Positions 1-10,380 of a stretch of DNA of 64,000 bases are shown one piece after another; within the stretch, counting starts at the first letter, position 1; each line of letters starts with the position of its first letter. The stretch covers positions 248,001-312,000 of the forward strand of contig NW_027476289.1 of the NCBI RefSeq assembly GCF_051020955.1. Reading direction: 5' to 3'. A model generated the notes under the pieces. It searched no databases and was not told where the DNA came from. It saw only the letters and a list, made by a program, of their open reading frames with translations. Made by a program: the position numbers and the translations under genes. This stretch comes from Megalopta genalis (lineage: Eukaryota; Arthropoda; Insecta; Hymenoptera; Halictidae).

Positions 1-885
1 ATTTGATTCGCTTGGATTTGAAGCTAACTCGTTTGTTTCGCATGCAGTTGAAGCTAAATCATGTATATCACAAGTATTTGATGCTAAAATATTTGTTCCG
101 CATGCATTTGAAGCTAAGCCTTCTATTTCGCATTGATTAGAAGCTAAATCATGTGTTTCGCATGGACTTGAAGCTAACTCGTTTGCTTCTCCTGCATTTG
201 AAGCTGTATCACTTATATCGCATGAATTGGAAGCTAAATCATTTGTTTCGCATGGATTTGAAGCCAAACCTTCTGCATCGCATTGATTTGAAACTGAATT
301 AAGTTTTTCTCTTGGATTTGAAGAAAACTCACTGGTTTCGCATGTAGTTGAAGCTAAATCATGTATATCACAAATGTTTGTAGCTAAACCATTTGCTTCG
401 CATGGATTTGAAGCCGAGCCTTCTACTTCGCATTGATTTGAAACTAAATCATGTATTTCGCTTGGATTTGAAGCTATCTCGTTTGATTCGCATGCAGTTG
501 AATCTAAATCACTTATATCACAAGTATTTGAAGCTAAACCATCTGATTCGCACGGATTTGATGCTAAACCACGTGTTTCCCATGAATTTGAACCTAAATC
601 ATGTGTTTCGCATGCAGTTGAAGCTAAATCATGTTCTTCGCATGGATTTGAAGCTTACTCCTTTGTTCCGCCTGCATTTAAAGCTATATCATGTATATGA
701 CAAGCATTTGAATCTAAATAATTCGTTTCGCATGGATTTGAATCCAAGCATTCTACTTCGCATTGATTTGAAGCTAAATCATGTGTTTCGCTTGGATTTG
801 AAGCTAACTCGTTTGTTTCGCATGCAGTTGAAGCTATATCAGTTATATCGCAAGTATCTGAAGCTAAATCATTTGTGTCGCATGG
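1..885. repeat. Left-edge module, copy 1 of 3 of a long-range repeat
   Basis: About 29 units that match 33,299-34,183 and 54,368-55,252 at constant offsets of 33,298 and 54,367, with only scattered base differences. The match ends near base 885, where this copy reads CATGGATTTGATGC and the other two read CATGGCTTTGTGG. From roughly base 330 it is also homologous to the segment starting near 24,876, except that one extra 30-bp unit sits here at about 601-660. The unit order is irregular, with many private variants such as ATATTTGTTCCGC near 89-101. The three phases that carry open frames elsewhere are also partly open here (for example 393-1,016 on the plus strand, from a TTG codon). No promoter or ribosome-binding context is visible, and I do not call it a gene. 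Confidence 0.88.
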
Positions 886-1656
886 ATTTGATGCTAAACC
901 TTCTACATAGCATTGATTTGCAGCAAAATCATATGTTTTGCATGGATTTGAAGCTATACCTTCTATATCGCATTCATTTGAAATTAGTCATGTTTTTTGC
1001 ATGGATTTGTAGCTAACTCGTTTGTTTCGCCTGCAGATGAAGCTATATCACTTATATCGCAAGTATCTGTAGCTAAATCATTTGTGTCGCATGGATTTGA
1101 TGCTAAACCTTCTACATAGCACTGATTTGAAGCTTAATCATGTGTTTTGCATGGATTTTAAGCTAACTGGTTTGTTTTGCCTGCATTTGAAGCTATATCA
1201 CTTATATCGCAAGTATCTGAAGCTAAATCATTTGTGTCGCATGGATTTGATGCTAAACCTTCTACATAGCATTGATTTGAAGCTAACTCATCTATATCGC
1301 ATGAATTGGAAGCTAACACGTTTGTGTCACATGCAGTTGAACCTAAATCATGTATATCACAAGTATTTGTAGCTGAACCATTTGATTCGCATGAATATTA
1401 AGCTGAACCATGTGCTTCGCATGAGTTTGAAGCTAAACCACGTGTTTCGCACGGATTTGAAGCTAACTCGTTTGTTTCGCTTGCAGTTGTAGCTAAATAA
1501 TGTATATCACAAGTATTTGTAACAAAACCATTTGTTTCGCACGGATCTGTAGCTAACTCGTTTGTTTTGTGTGCATTTCAAGCTAACTCACTTATACCGC
1601 AGGTATTTGAAGCTAAATCATGTGTTTCCCTTGGATTTGAAGCTAACTAGTTTATA
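886..1656. repeat. Linker module with a 29-bp phase-shift unit and common leader
   Basis: This block recurs at about 14,974-15,744, 25,402-26,172, 44,318-45,088 and 48,509-49,279, judged by constant offsets of shared landmarks. It contains a 29-bp unit at 977-1,005 (TTTGAAATTAGTCATG start) that shifts the phase by one base. It also holds a TTTGAAGCTTAATC unit, which puts a stop in the minus-strand frame. Its right part, from about 1,464, is the roughly 230-bp leader that precedes 24 downstream modules in the window, ending with ACTAGTTTATATTGAATG. No gene-like feature is present. Confidence 0.85.
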
Positions 1657-1693
1657 TTGAATGCAGTTGAAGCTAAATCATGTTTATCACAAG
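1464..1693. repeat. Common leader segment, first of about 24 copies
   Basis: A segment of about 230 bp runs from AACTCGTTTGTTTCGCTTG through GCTAAATAATG and AACTAGTTTATATTGAATG to TTTATCACAAG. I find it before module starts near 1,657, 2,976, 5,793, 7,113, 8,853, 10,173, 12,269, 15,745, 17,485, 18,505, 20,601, 22,697, 26,173, 28,244, 36,215, 37,235, 38,404, 39,424, 40,593, 41,613, 45,089, 45,806, 49,280 and 50,482. It is almost invariant, while what follows switches between an A form (CAAGTATCTGATGC), a B form (CAAGCATCTGATGC) and a third form (CAAGTATCTGAATC). The shared leader is therefore a natural site for unequal exchange between modules. It has no open frame of note and nothing suggesting a regulatory site. 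Confidence 0.85.
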
Positions 1694-2975
1694 TATCTGA
1701 TGCTAAACCATTTGTTTCGCAAGAATATGAAGCTAAACCATGTGTTTCGCTTGGATTTGAAGCTAACTCGTTTGTTTCGCCCGCATTTGATGCTATATCA
1801 ATTATATCGCAAGTATTTGAAGCTAAATCATTTGTGTCGCATAGCTTTGAAGCTAATTCGTTTGTTTCGCATGCATTTGGAGCTAAATCGTGTTTATCAC
1901 AAGTATCTGAATCTGAACCATTTGTTTCGCAAGAATTTGAAGCTAAACCATTTGTTTCGCATTGATTTTAAGCTAAGCCTTCAACATCGCATTGATTTGA
2001 AGCTAAATTATTTGGTTCCCTTGGATTTGAAGCGAACGCGATTGTTTCGCATGCAGTTGAAGCTAAATCATGTTTATCATAAATATCTGAAGCTAAACCA
2101 TCTGTTTCGCAAGATTATGAAGCTAAACCATGTGTTTCTCATGGATTTGAAGCTAAATCATGTTTCTCGCGTGGATTTGAGGCCAACTCGTTTGCTTCGC
2201 CTGCACTTGAAGCTATATCATTTATATCGCAAGAATGTGAAGCTAAATCATTTGCTTCGCATGGATTTGAAGCGAAGCCTTCTACTTCGCATTGATTTGA
2301 ATCTAAATCATGTGTTTCGCTTGCATTTTAAGCTAACTCGTTCGTTTTTCCTTCATTTGAAGCTATATCATTAAATCGCTAGTATGTGAAGCTAAATCAT
2401 TTGTGTCGCATGTATTTGAAGCTACGTCTCCTACTTCGCATTGATTTGAATCTAGATCATGTGTTTCGCATACATTTGAAGCTAACTCGTTTGTTTCGCA
2501 TGCAGTTGAAGGTAAATCATGTATACCACAAGTATTTGAAGCTAAACCATTTGTTTCGCATTGATTTGAAGCTAAGCCTTCAACTTCGCATTGATTTGAA
2601 GCTAAATTATTTGGTTCCCTTGGATTTGAAGCTAACGCGAATATTTCGCATGCAGTTGAAGCTAGATCATGTTTATCATAAATATCTGAAGCTAAACCAT
2701 CTGTTTGTCAAGATTATGAAGCTAAACCATGTGTTTCTCATGGACTTGAAGCTAAATCATGTGTTTCGCATGGATTTGAAGCAAACTCGTTTGTTTCGCT
2801 TGCAGTTGTAGCTAAATAATGTATATCACAAGTATTTGTAACAAAACCATTTGTTTCGCACGGATCTGTAGCTAACTCGTTTGTTTTGTGTGCATTTCAA
2901 GCTAACTCACTTATACCGCAGGTATTTGAAGCTAAATCATGTGTTTCCCTTGGATTTGAAGCTAACTAGTTTATA
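1657..2975. repeat. A-type higher-order module, long form
   Basis: This module starts just after the leader and is homologous to later A modules at 5,793, 8,853, 17,485, 26,173, 36,215, 38,404, 40,593, 45,089 and 49,280. Up to about 2,630 it matches 26,173-27,146 at an offset of 24,516. It contains a unit GTTGAAGCTAAATC followed by TGTTTATCATAAATA, and GGTTCCCTTGG units, that characterise A and B modules. A 29-bp unit with CATTAAATCGCTAG lies near 2,357-2,385. The distance from A start to the next B start is 1,319 bp here against 1,320 at 5,793 and 8,853, and 1,020 at 17,485 and later. Open frames 1,661-2,374 and 2,386-2,811 are repeat shadows separated by the 29-bp unit. Confidence 0.83.
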
Positions 2976-4260
2976 TTGAATGCAGTTGAAGCTAAATCAT
3001 GTTTATCACAAGCATCTGATGCTAAACCATTTGTTTCGCAAGAATATGAAGCTAATCCATGTGTTTCGCTTGGATTTGAAGCTAACTCGGTGGTTCGCCT
3101 GCATTTGATGCTATATCAATTATATCGCAAGTATTTGAAGCTAAATCATTTGTGTCGCATAGCTTTGAAGATAACTCGTTTGTTTCGCATGCATTTGGAG
3201 CTAAATCATGTTTATCACAAGTATCTGAATCTGAACCATTTGTTTCGCAAGAATTTGAAGCTAAACCATTTGTTTCGCATTGATTTTAAGCTAAGCCTTC
3301 AACATCGCATTGATTTGAAGCTAAATTATTTGGTTCCCTTGGATTTGAAGCTATCGCGATTGTTTCGCATGCAGTTGAAGCTAAATCATGTTCATCACAA
3401 CTATCTGAAGCTAAACCATTTGTTTCGCAAGAATATGAAGCTAAACCATGTGTTTCTCATGGATTTGAAGCTAAATCATGTTTCTCGCGTGGATTTGAAG
3501 CCAACTCGTTTGCTTCGCCTGCACTTGAAGCTATATCATTTATATCGCAAGAATGTGAAGCTAAATCATTTGCTTCGCATGGATTTGAAGTGAAGCCTTC
3601 TACTTCGCATTGATTTGAATCTAAATCATGTGTTTCGCTTGCATTTTAAGCTAACTCGTTCGTTTTTCCTTCATTTGAAGCTATATCATTAAATCGCTAG
3701 TATGTGAAGCTAAATCATTTGTTTCGCATGAATTTGAAGCTAAGCCTTCTACTTCGCATTGATTTGAAGCTAAATCATGTGTTTGGCTTGGATTTGAAGC
3801 TAACTTGTTTGTTTCGCATGCAGTTGGATCCAAATCATTTATATCACAAGTATTTGAAGCTAAACCATTTGATTCGCATGGATTTGAAGCTAAGACTTCT
3901 ACTTTGCATTGAATTGAAGCTAACGCGTGTGTATCGCTTGGATTTGAAGCTAATTCGTTTGTTTCGCCTGCATTTGAAGCTGTATCATTTATATCGCAAG
4001 TATGTGAAGCTAAATCATTTGTTTCGCATGGATTTGAAGCTATGCCTTCTACTTCACATTGATTTGAAACTAAACCATAAATTCGCTTGGATTTGAAGCT
4101 AACTCTCTTTTTCGTCTGCATTTGAAGCTGTATCAATTATATCGCAGGTATTCGAAGCTAAATCATTTGTGTCGCATGACTTTGAAGCTAAGCCTTCTAC
4201 TTCGCATTGATTTGTAGCTAAATCATTTGTTTCCCTTGGATTTGAAGCTAACTCGATTGT
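2976..4260. repeat. B-type module followed by an H-type module rich in 29-bp units
   Basis: The B part begins after a second leader copy. It carries a 29-bp unit at 3,075-3,103 (ACTCGGTGGTTCGCC, one base short of the usual ACTCGTTTGTTTCGCC). Another 29-bp unit is at 3,674-3,702 (CATTAAATCGCTAG). The H part continues from 3,703, contains the only common GGATCC in the array (3,826-3,831), and ends with two adjacent 29-bp units at 4,063-4,091 and 4,092-4,120. These four one-base losses change the reading phase repeatedly inside about 1 kb, so no frame crosses the module. The same block recurs at 10,173, 12,269, 18,505, 20,601, 22,697, 41,613 and 45,806. Confidence 0.85.
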
Positions 4261-7200
4261 TTCGCATGCAGTTGAAGCTAAATCATGTTTATCACAAGTA
4301 TCTGAAGCTGAACCACTTGTTTCGCAAGTATATGAAGCTAAACCATGTGTTTCACATTGATTTGAAGCTAAATCATGTGTTCCGCATGGATTTGAAGCTA
4401 ACTCGTTTGTTTTGCCTGCATTTGAAGTTATATCATTTATTTCGCAAGTATTTGAAGCTAAATCATTTGTTTCGCATGAATTTTAAGCCAAATCATGTGT
4501 TTCGCATGGAATTGAATCTACCTGGTTTGTTTCGCTTCCAGTTGAATCTATATCACTTATATCGCAAGTATTTGAAACTAAATCATGTGTTTCGCATGGA
4601 TTTGAAGCTAAGCCTTCTACTTCACATTGATTTGAAACTAAATCATATGTTTCCCTTGGATTTGAAGTTAATTCGTTTGTATCGCCTGCATTTGAAGCTT
4701 TATCAATTATATCGCAAAATATTTAAAGCTAAATCAATTGTGTCGCATGGATTTGAAGCTAAGCCTTCTACTTCGCATTGATTTGAAGCTAAATCAAGTG
4801 TTTCGGTTAGATTTGAAGCTAACTCGTTTGTTTCGCATGCAGTTGAATCTAAATCATGTATATTACAAGTATGTGAAGCTAAACCATTTGATTCGCACGG
4901 ATTTGATGCTAAACCACGTGTTTTCAATGAATTTGAACCTTAATCGTGTCTTTCGCATGTATTTGAAGCTTAATCATGTCTTCTGAATGGATTTGAAGCT
5001 AAGTCGTTTGTGTCGCCTGCATTTGTAGCTATTTCATTTATGTGGCAAGTATTTGAAGCTAAATCATTTGTTTCGCATGGATTTGAAGCTAAACTTTCTG
5101 CATCGCATTGATTTGAAACTGAATCAAGTTTTTCTCTTGGATTTGAAGAAAACGCACTGGTTTCGCATGTAGTTGAAGCTAAATCATGTATATCACAAAT
5201 GTTTGTAGCTAAACCATTTGTTTCGCATGGATTTGAAGCCAAGCCTTCTACTTCGCATTGATTTGAAACTAAATCATGTGTTTCGCTTGGATTTGAAGCT
5301 ATCTCGTTTGTTTCGCATGCAGTTGAATCTAAATCACTTATATCGCAAGTATCTGAAGCTAAATCATTTGTGTCGCATGGATTTGATGCTAAACCTTCTA
5401 CATAGCATTGATTTGAAGCTAACTCATCTATATCGCATGAATTGGAAGCTAACACGTTTGTTTCACATGCAGTTGAACCTAAATCATGTATATCACAAGT
5501 ATTTGTAGCTGAACCATTTGATTCGCATGAATATTAAGCTGAACCATGTGCTTCGCATGAGTTTGAAGCTAAACCACGTGTTTCGCACGGATTTGAAGCT
5601 AACTCGTTTGTTTCGCTTGCAGTTGTAGCTAAATAATGTATATCACAAGTATTTGTAACAAAACCATTTGTTTCGCACGGATCTGTAGCTAACTCGTTTG
5701 TTTTGTGTGCATTTCAAGCTAACTCACTTATACCGCAGGTATTTGAAGCTAAATCATGTGTTTCCCTTGGATTTGAAGCTAACTAGTTTATATTGAATGC
5801 AGTTGAAGCTAAATCATGTTTATCACAAGTATCTGATGCTAAACCATTTGTTTCGCAAGAATATGAAGCTAAACCATGTGTTTCGCTTGGATTTGAAGCT
5901 AACTCGTTTGTTTCGCCCGCATTTGATGCTATATCAATTATATCGCAAGTATTTGAAGCTAAATCATTTGTGTCGCATAGCTTTGAAGCTAATTCGTTTG
6001 TTTCGCATGCATTTGGAGCTAAATCGTGTTTATCACAAGTATCTGAATCTGAACCACTTGTTTCGCAAGAATTTGAAGCTAAACCATTTGTTTCGCATTG
6101 ATTTTAAGCTAAGCCTTCAACATCGCATTGATTTGAAGCTAAATTATTTGGTTCCCTTGGATTTGAAGCGAACGCGATTGTTTCGCATGCAGTTGAAGCT
6201 AAATCATGTTTATCATAAATATCTGAAGCTAAACCATCTGTTTCGCAAGATTATTAAGCTAAACCATGTGTTTCTCATGGATTTGAAGCTAAATCATGTT
6301 TCTCGCGTGGATTTGAGGCCAACTCGTTTGCTTCGCCTGCACTTGAAGCTATATCATTTATATCGCAAGAATGTGAAGCTAAACCATTTGTTTCGCATTG
6401 ATTTGAAGCTAAGCCTTCAACTTCGCATTGATTTGAAGCTAAATTATTTGGTTCCCTTGGATTTGAAGCTAACGCGATTATTTCGCATGCAGTTGAAGCT
6501 AGATCATGTTTATCATAAATATCTGAAGCTAAACCATCTGTTTGTCAAGATTATGAAGCTAAACCATGTGTTTCTCATGGACTTGAAGCTAAATCATGTG
6601 TTCCGCATGGATTTGAAGCTAACTCGTTTGTTTCGCATGCAGTTGAAGGTAAATCATGTATACCTCAAGTATTTGAAGCTAAACCATTTGTTTCGCATTG
6701 ATTTGAAGCTAAGCCTTCAACTTCGCATTGATTTGAAGCTAAATTATTTGGTTCCCTTGGATTTGAAGCTAACGCGATTATTTCGCATGCAGTTGAAGCT
6801 AGATCATGTTTATCATAAATATCTGAAGCTAAACCATCTGTTTGTCAAGATTATGAAGCTAAACCATGTGTTTCTCATGGACTTGAAGCTAAATCATGTG
6901 TTTCGCATGGATTTGAAGCAAACTCGTTTGTTTCGCTTGCAGTTGTAGCTAAATAATGTATATCACAAGTATTTGTAACAAAACCATTTGTTTCGCACGG
7001 ATCTGTAGCTAACTCGTTTGTTTTGTGTGCATTTCAAGCTAACTCACTTATACCGCAGGTATTTGAAGCTAAATCATGTGTTTCCCTTGGATTTGAAGCT
7101 AACTAGTTTATATTGAATGCAGTTGAAGCTAAATCATGTTTATCACAAGCATCTGATGCTAAACCATTTGTTTCGCAAGAATATGAAGCTAATCCATGTG

Positions 7201-7320
7201 TTTCGCTTGGATTTGAAGCTAACTCGGTGGTTCGCCTGCATTTGATGCTATATCAATTATATCGCAAGTATTTGAAGCTAAATCATTTGTGTCGCATAGC
7301 TTTGAAGATAACTCGTTTGT
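4261..7320. repeat. 3,060-bp tandem repeat, copy 1
   Basis: A block of 102 x 30 bp repeats immediately downstream. Landmarks at 4,738, 5,218, 5,793 and 7,113 recur at exactly +3,060. The block contains a 31-bp unit at 4,691-4,721 (ATCGCAAAATA end), which is the only common one-base gain in the array. It also holds an A module from 5,793 and a 300-bp internal duplication. Differences from copy 2 that I noticed are few: for example TTTCGCAAG against ATCGCAAG near 4,440/7,500, TACCTCAAG against TACCACAAG near 6,664/9,724, and GAATTGGAAG against GAATTGAAAG near 5,445/8,505. Confidence 0.9.
6373..6972. repeat. 300-bp direct tandem duplication (ten units x 2)
   Basis: Bases 6,373-6,672 and 6,673-6,972 are near-identical ten-unit blocks beginning TGAAGCTAAACCATTTG (TTGAAG in copy 2). 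They include two CATTGA units, a GGTTCCCTTGG unit and the TTTGTCAAGATTATG unit. The duplication is also present at 9,433-10,032. It is absent from A modules at 17,485, 36,215, 38,404 and 40,593, where the corresponding segment is single. That absence explains why the A-to-B distance is 1,320 bp in the first group and 1,020 bp in the second. Ten units equal two pentamers. Confidence 0.85.
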
Positions 7321-10300
7321 TTCGCATGCAGTTGAAGCTAAATCATGTTTATCACAAGTATCTGAAGCTGAACCACTTGTTTCGCAAGTATATGAAGCTA
7401 AACCATGTGTTTCACATTGATTTGAAGCTAAATCATGTGTTCCGCATGGATTTGAAGCTAACTCGTTTGTTTTGCCTGCATTTGAAGTTATATCATTTAT
7501 ATCGCAAGTATTTGAAGCTAAATCATTTGTTTCGCATGAATTTTAAGCCAAATCATGTGTTTCGCATGGAATTGAATCTACCTGGTTTGTTTCGCTTCCA
7601 GTTGAATCTATATCACTTATATCGCAAGTATTTGAAACTAAATCATGTGTTTCGCATGGATTTGAAGCTAAGCCTTCTACTTCACATTGATTTGAAACTA
7701 AATCATATGTTTCCCTTGGATTTGAAGCTAATTCGTCTGTATCGCCTGCATTTGAAGCTTTAACAATTATATCGCAAAATATTTAAAGCTAAATCAATTG
7801 TGTCGCATGGATTTGAAGCTAAGCCTTCTACTTCGCATTGATTTGAAGCTAAATCAAGTGTTTCGGTTAGATTTGAAGCTAACTCGTTTGTTTCGCATGC
7901 AGTTGAATCTAAATCATGTATATTACAAGTATGTGAAGCTAAACCATTTGATTCGCACGGATTTGATGCTAAACCACGTGTTTTCAATGAATTTGAACCT
8001 TAATCGTGTCTTTCGCATGTATTTGAAGCTTAATCATGTCTTCTGAATGGATTTGAAGCTAAGTCGTTTGTGTCGCCTGCATTTGTAGCTATTACATTTA
8101 TGTGGCAAGAATTTGAAGCTAAATCATTTGTTTCGCATGGATTTGAAGCTAAACTTTCTGCATCGCATTGATTTGAAACTGAATCAAGTTTTTCTCTTGG
8201 ATTTGAAGAAAACGCACTGGTTTCGCATGTAGTTGAAGCTAAATCATGTATATCACAAATGTTTGTAGCTAAACCATTTGTTTCGCATGGATTTGAAGCC
8301 AAGCCTTCTACTTCGCATTGATTTGAAACTAAATCATGTGTTTCGCTTGGATTTGAAGCTATCTCGTTTGTTTCGCATGCAGTTGAATCTAAATCACTTA
8401 TATCGCAAGTATCTGAAGCTAAATCATTTGTGTCGCATGGATTTGATGCTAAACCTTCTACATAGCATTGATTTGAAGCTAACTCATCTATATCGCATGA
8501 ATTGAAAGCTAACACGTTTGTTTCACATGCAGTTGAACCTAAATCATGTATATCACAAGTATTTGTAGCTGAACCATTTGATTCGCATGAATATTAAGCT
8601 GAACCATGTGCTTCGCATGAGTTTGAAGCTAAACCACGTGTTTCGCACGGATTTGAAGCTAACTCGTTTGTTTCGCTTGCAGTTGTAGCTAAATAATGTA
8701 TATCACAAGTATTTGTAACAAAACCATTTGTTTCGCACGGATCTGTAGCTAACTCGTTTGTTTTGTGTGCATTTCAAGCTAACTCACTTATACCGCAGGT
8801 ATTTGAAGCTAAATCATGTGTTTCCCTTGGATTTGAAGCTAACTAGTTTATATTGAATGCAGTTGAAGCTAAATCATGTTTATCACAAGTATCTGATGCT
8901 AAACCATTTGTTTCGCAAGAATATGAAGCTAAACCATGTGTTTCGCTTGGATTTGAAGCTAACTCGTTTGTTTCGCCCGCATTTGATGCTATATCAATTA
9001 TATCGCAAGTATTTGAAGCTAAATCATTTGTGTCGCATAGCTTTGAAGCTAATTCGTTTGTTTCGCATGCATTTGGAGCTAAATCGTGTTTATCACAAGT
9101 ATCTGAATCTGAACCACTTGTTTCGCAAGAATTTGAAGCTAAACCATTTGTTTCGCATTGATTTTAAGCTAAGCCTTCAACATCGCATTGATTTGAAGCT
9201 AAATTATTTGGTTCCCTTGGATTTGAAGCGAACGCGATTGTTTCGCATGCAGTTGAAGCTAAATCATGTTTATCATAAATATCTGAAGCTAAACCATCTG
9301 TTTCGCAAGATTATTAAGCTAAACCATGTGTTTCTCATGGATTTGAAGCTAAATCATGTTTCTCGCGTGGATTTGAGGCCAACTCGTTTGCTTCGCCTGC
9401 ACTTGAAGCTATATCATTTATATCGCAAGAATGTGAAGCTAAACCATTTGTTTCGCATTGATTTGAAGCTAAGCCTTCAACTTCGCATTGATTTGAAGCT
9501 AAATTATTTGGTTCCCTTGGATTTGAAGCTAACGCGATTATTTCGCATGCAGTTGAAGCTAGATCATGTTTATCATAAATATCTGAAGCTAAACCATCTG
9601 TTTGTCAAGATTATGAAGCTAAACCATGTGTTTCTCATGGACTTGAAGCTAAATCATGTGTTCCGCATGGATTTGAAGCTAACTCGTTTGTTTCGCATGC
9701 AGTTGAAGGTAAATCATGTATACCACAAGTATTTGAAGCTAAACCATTTGTTTCGCATTGATTTGAAGCTAAGCCTTCAACTTCGCATTGATTTGAAGCT
9801 AAATTATTTGGTTCCCTTGGGTTTGAAGCTAACGCGATTATTTCGCATGCAGTTGAAGCTAGATCATGTTTATCATAAATATCTGAAGCTAAACCATCTG
9901 TTTGTCAAGATTATGAAGCTAAACCATGTGTTTCTCATGGACTTGAAGCTAAATCATGTGTTTCGCATGGATTTGAAGCAAACTCGTTTGTTTCGCTTGC
10001 AGTTGTAGCTAAATAATGTATATCACAAGTATTTGTAACAAAACCATTTGTTTCGCACGGATCTGTAGCTAACTCGTTTGTTTTGTGTGCATTTCAAGCT
10101 AACTCACTTATACCGCAGGTATTTGAAGCTAAATCATGTGTTTCCCTTGGATTTGAAGCTAACTAGTTTATATTGAATGCAGTTGAAGCTAAATCATGTT
10201 TATCACAAGCATCTGATGCTAAACCATTTGTTTCGCAAGAATATGAAGCTAATCCATGTGTTTCGCTTGGATTTGAAGCTAACTCGGTGGTTCGCCTGCA

Positions 10301-10380
10301 TTTGATGCTATATCAATTATATCGCAAGTATTTGAAGCTAAATCATTTGTGTCGCATAGCTTTGAAGATAACTCGTTTGT
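7321..10380. repeat. 3,060-bp tandem repeat, copy 2
   Basis: Follows copy 1 with no gap and keeps an offset of exactly 3,060 up to about 10,389. There it reads CATGCATTTGGAGC where copy 1's continuation reads CATGCAGTTGAAGC, which marks the end of the duplicated block. It includes the 31-bp unit, the leader, an A module at 8,853 and the 300-bp duplication at 9,433-10,032. The left junction near 7,321 joins the beginning of a B module (7,113) to a D-type segment normally found after an H module. The junction is therefore a recombination product, and the 7,113 and 15,745 modules share it. Confidence 0.88.

Noticed and set aside
1464..1693. Promoter or replication origin in the common leader
   Set aside because: TATA-like words (GTTTATATTGAA) occur, but the same AT-rich words appear throughout the array and no initiator, downstream gene or inverted repeat supports a regulatory role.
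1657..1965. A repeated small gene beginning MNAVEAKSCLSQ, seen about 20 times
   Set aside because: Its start is an artefact of the common leader (a TTGAATGCAG unit). It continues as ordinary repeat and ends at the first CATTGA unit, whose TGA closes this frame wherever it occurs.
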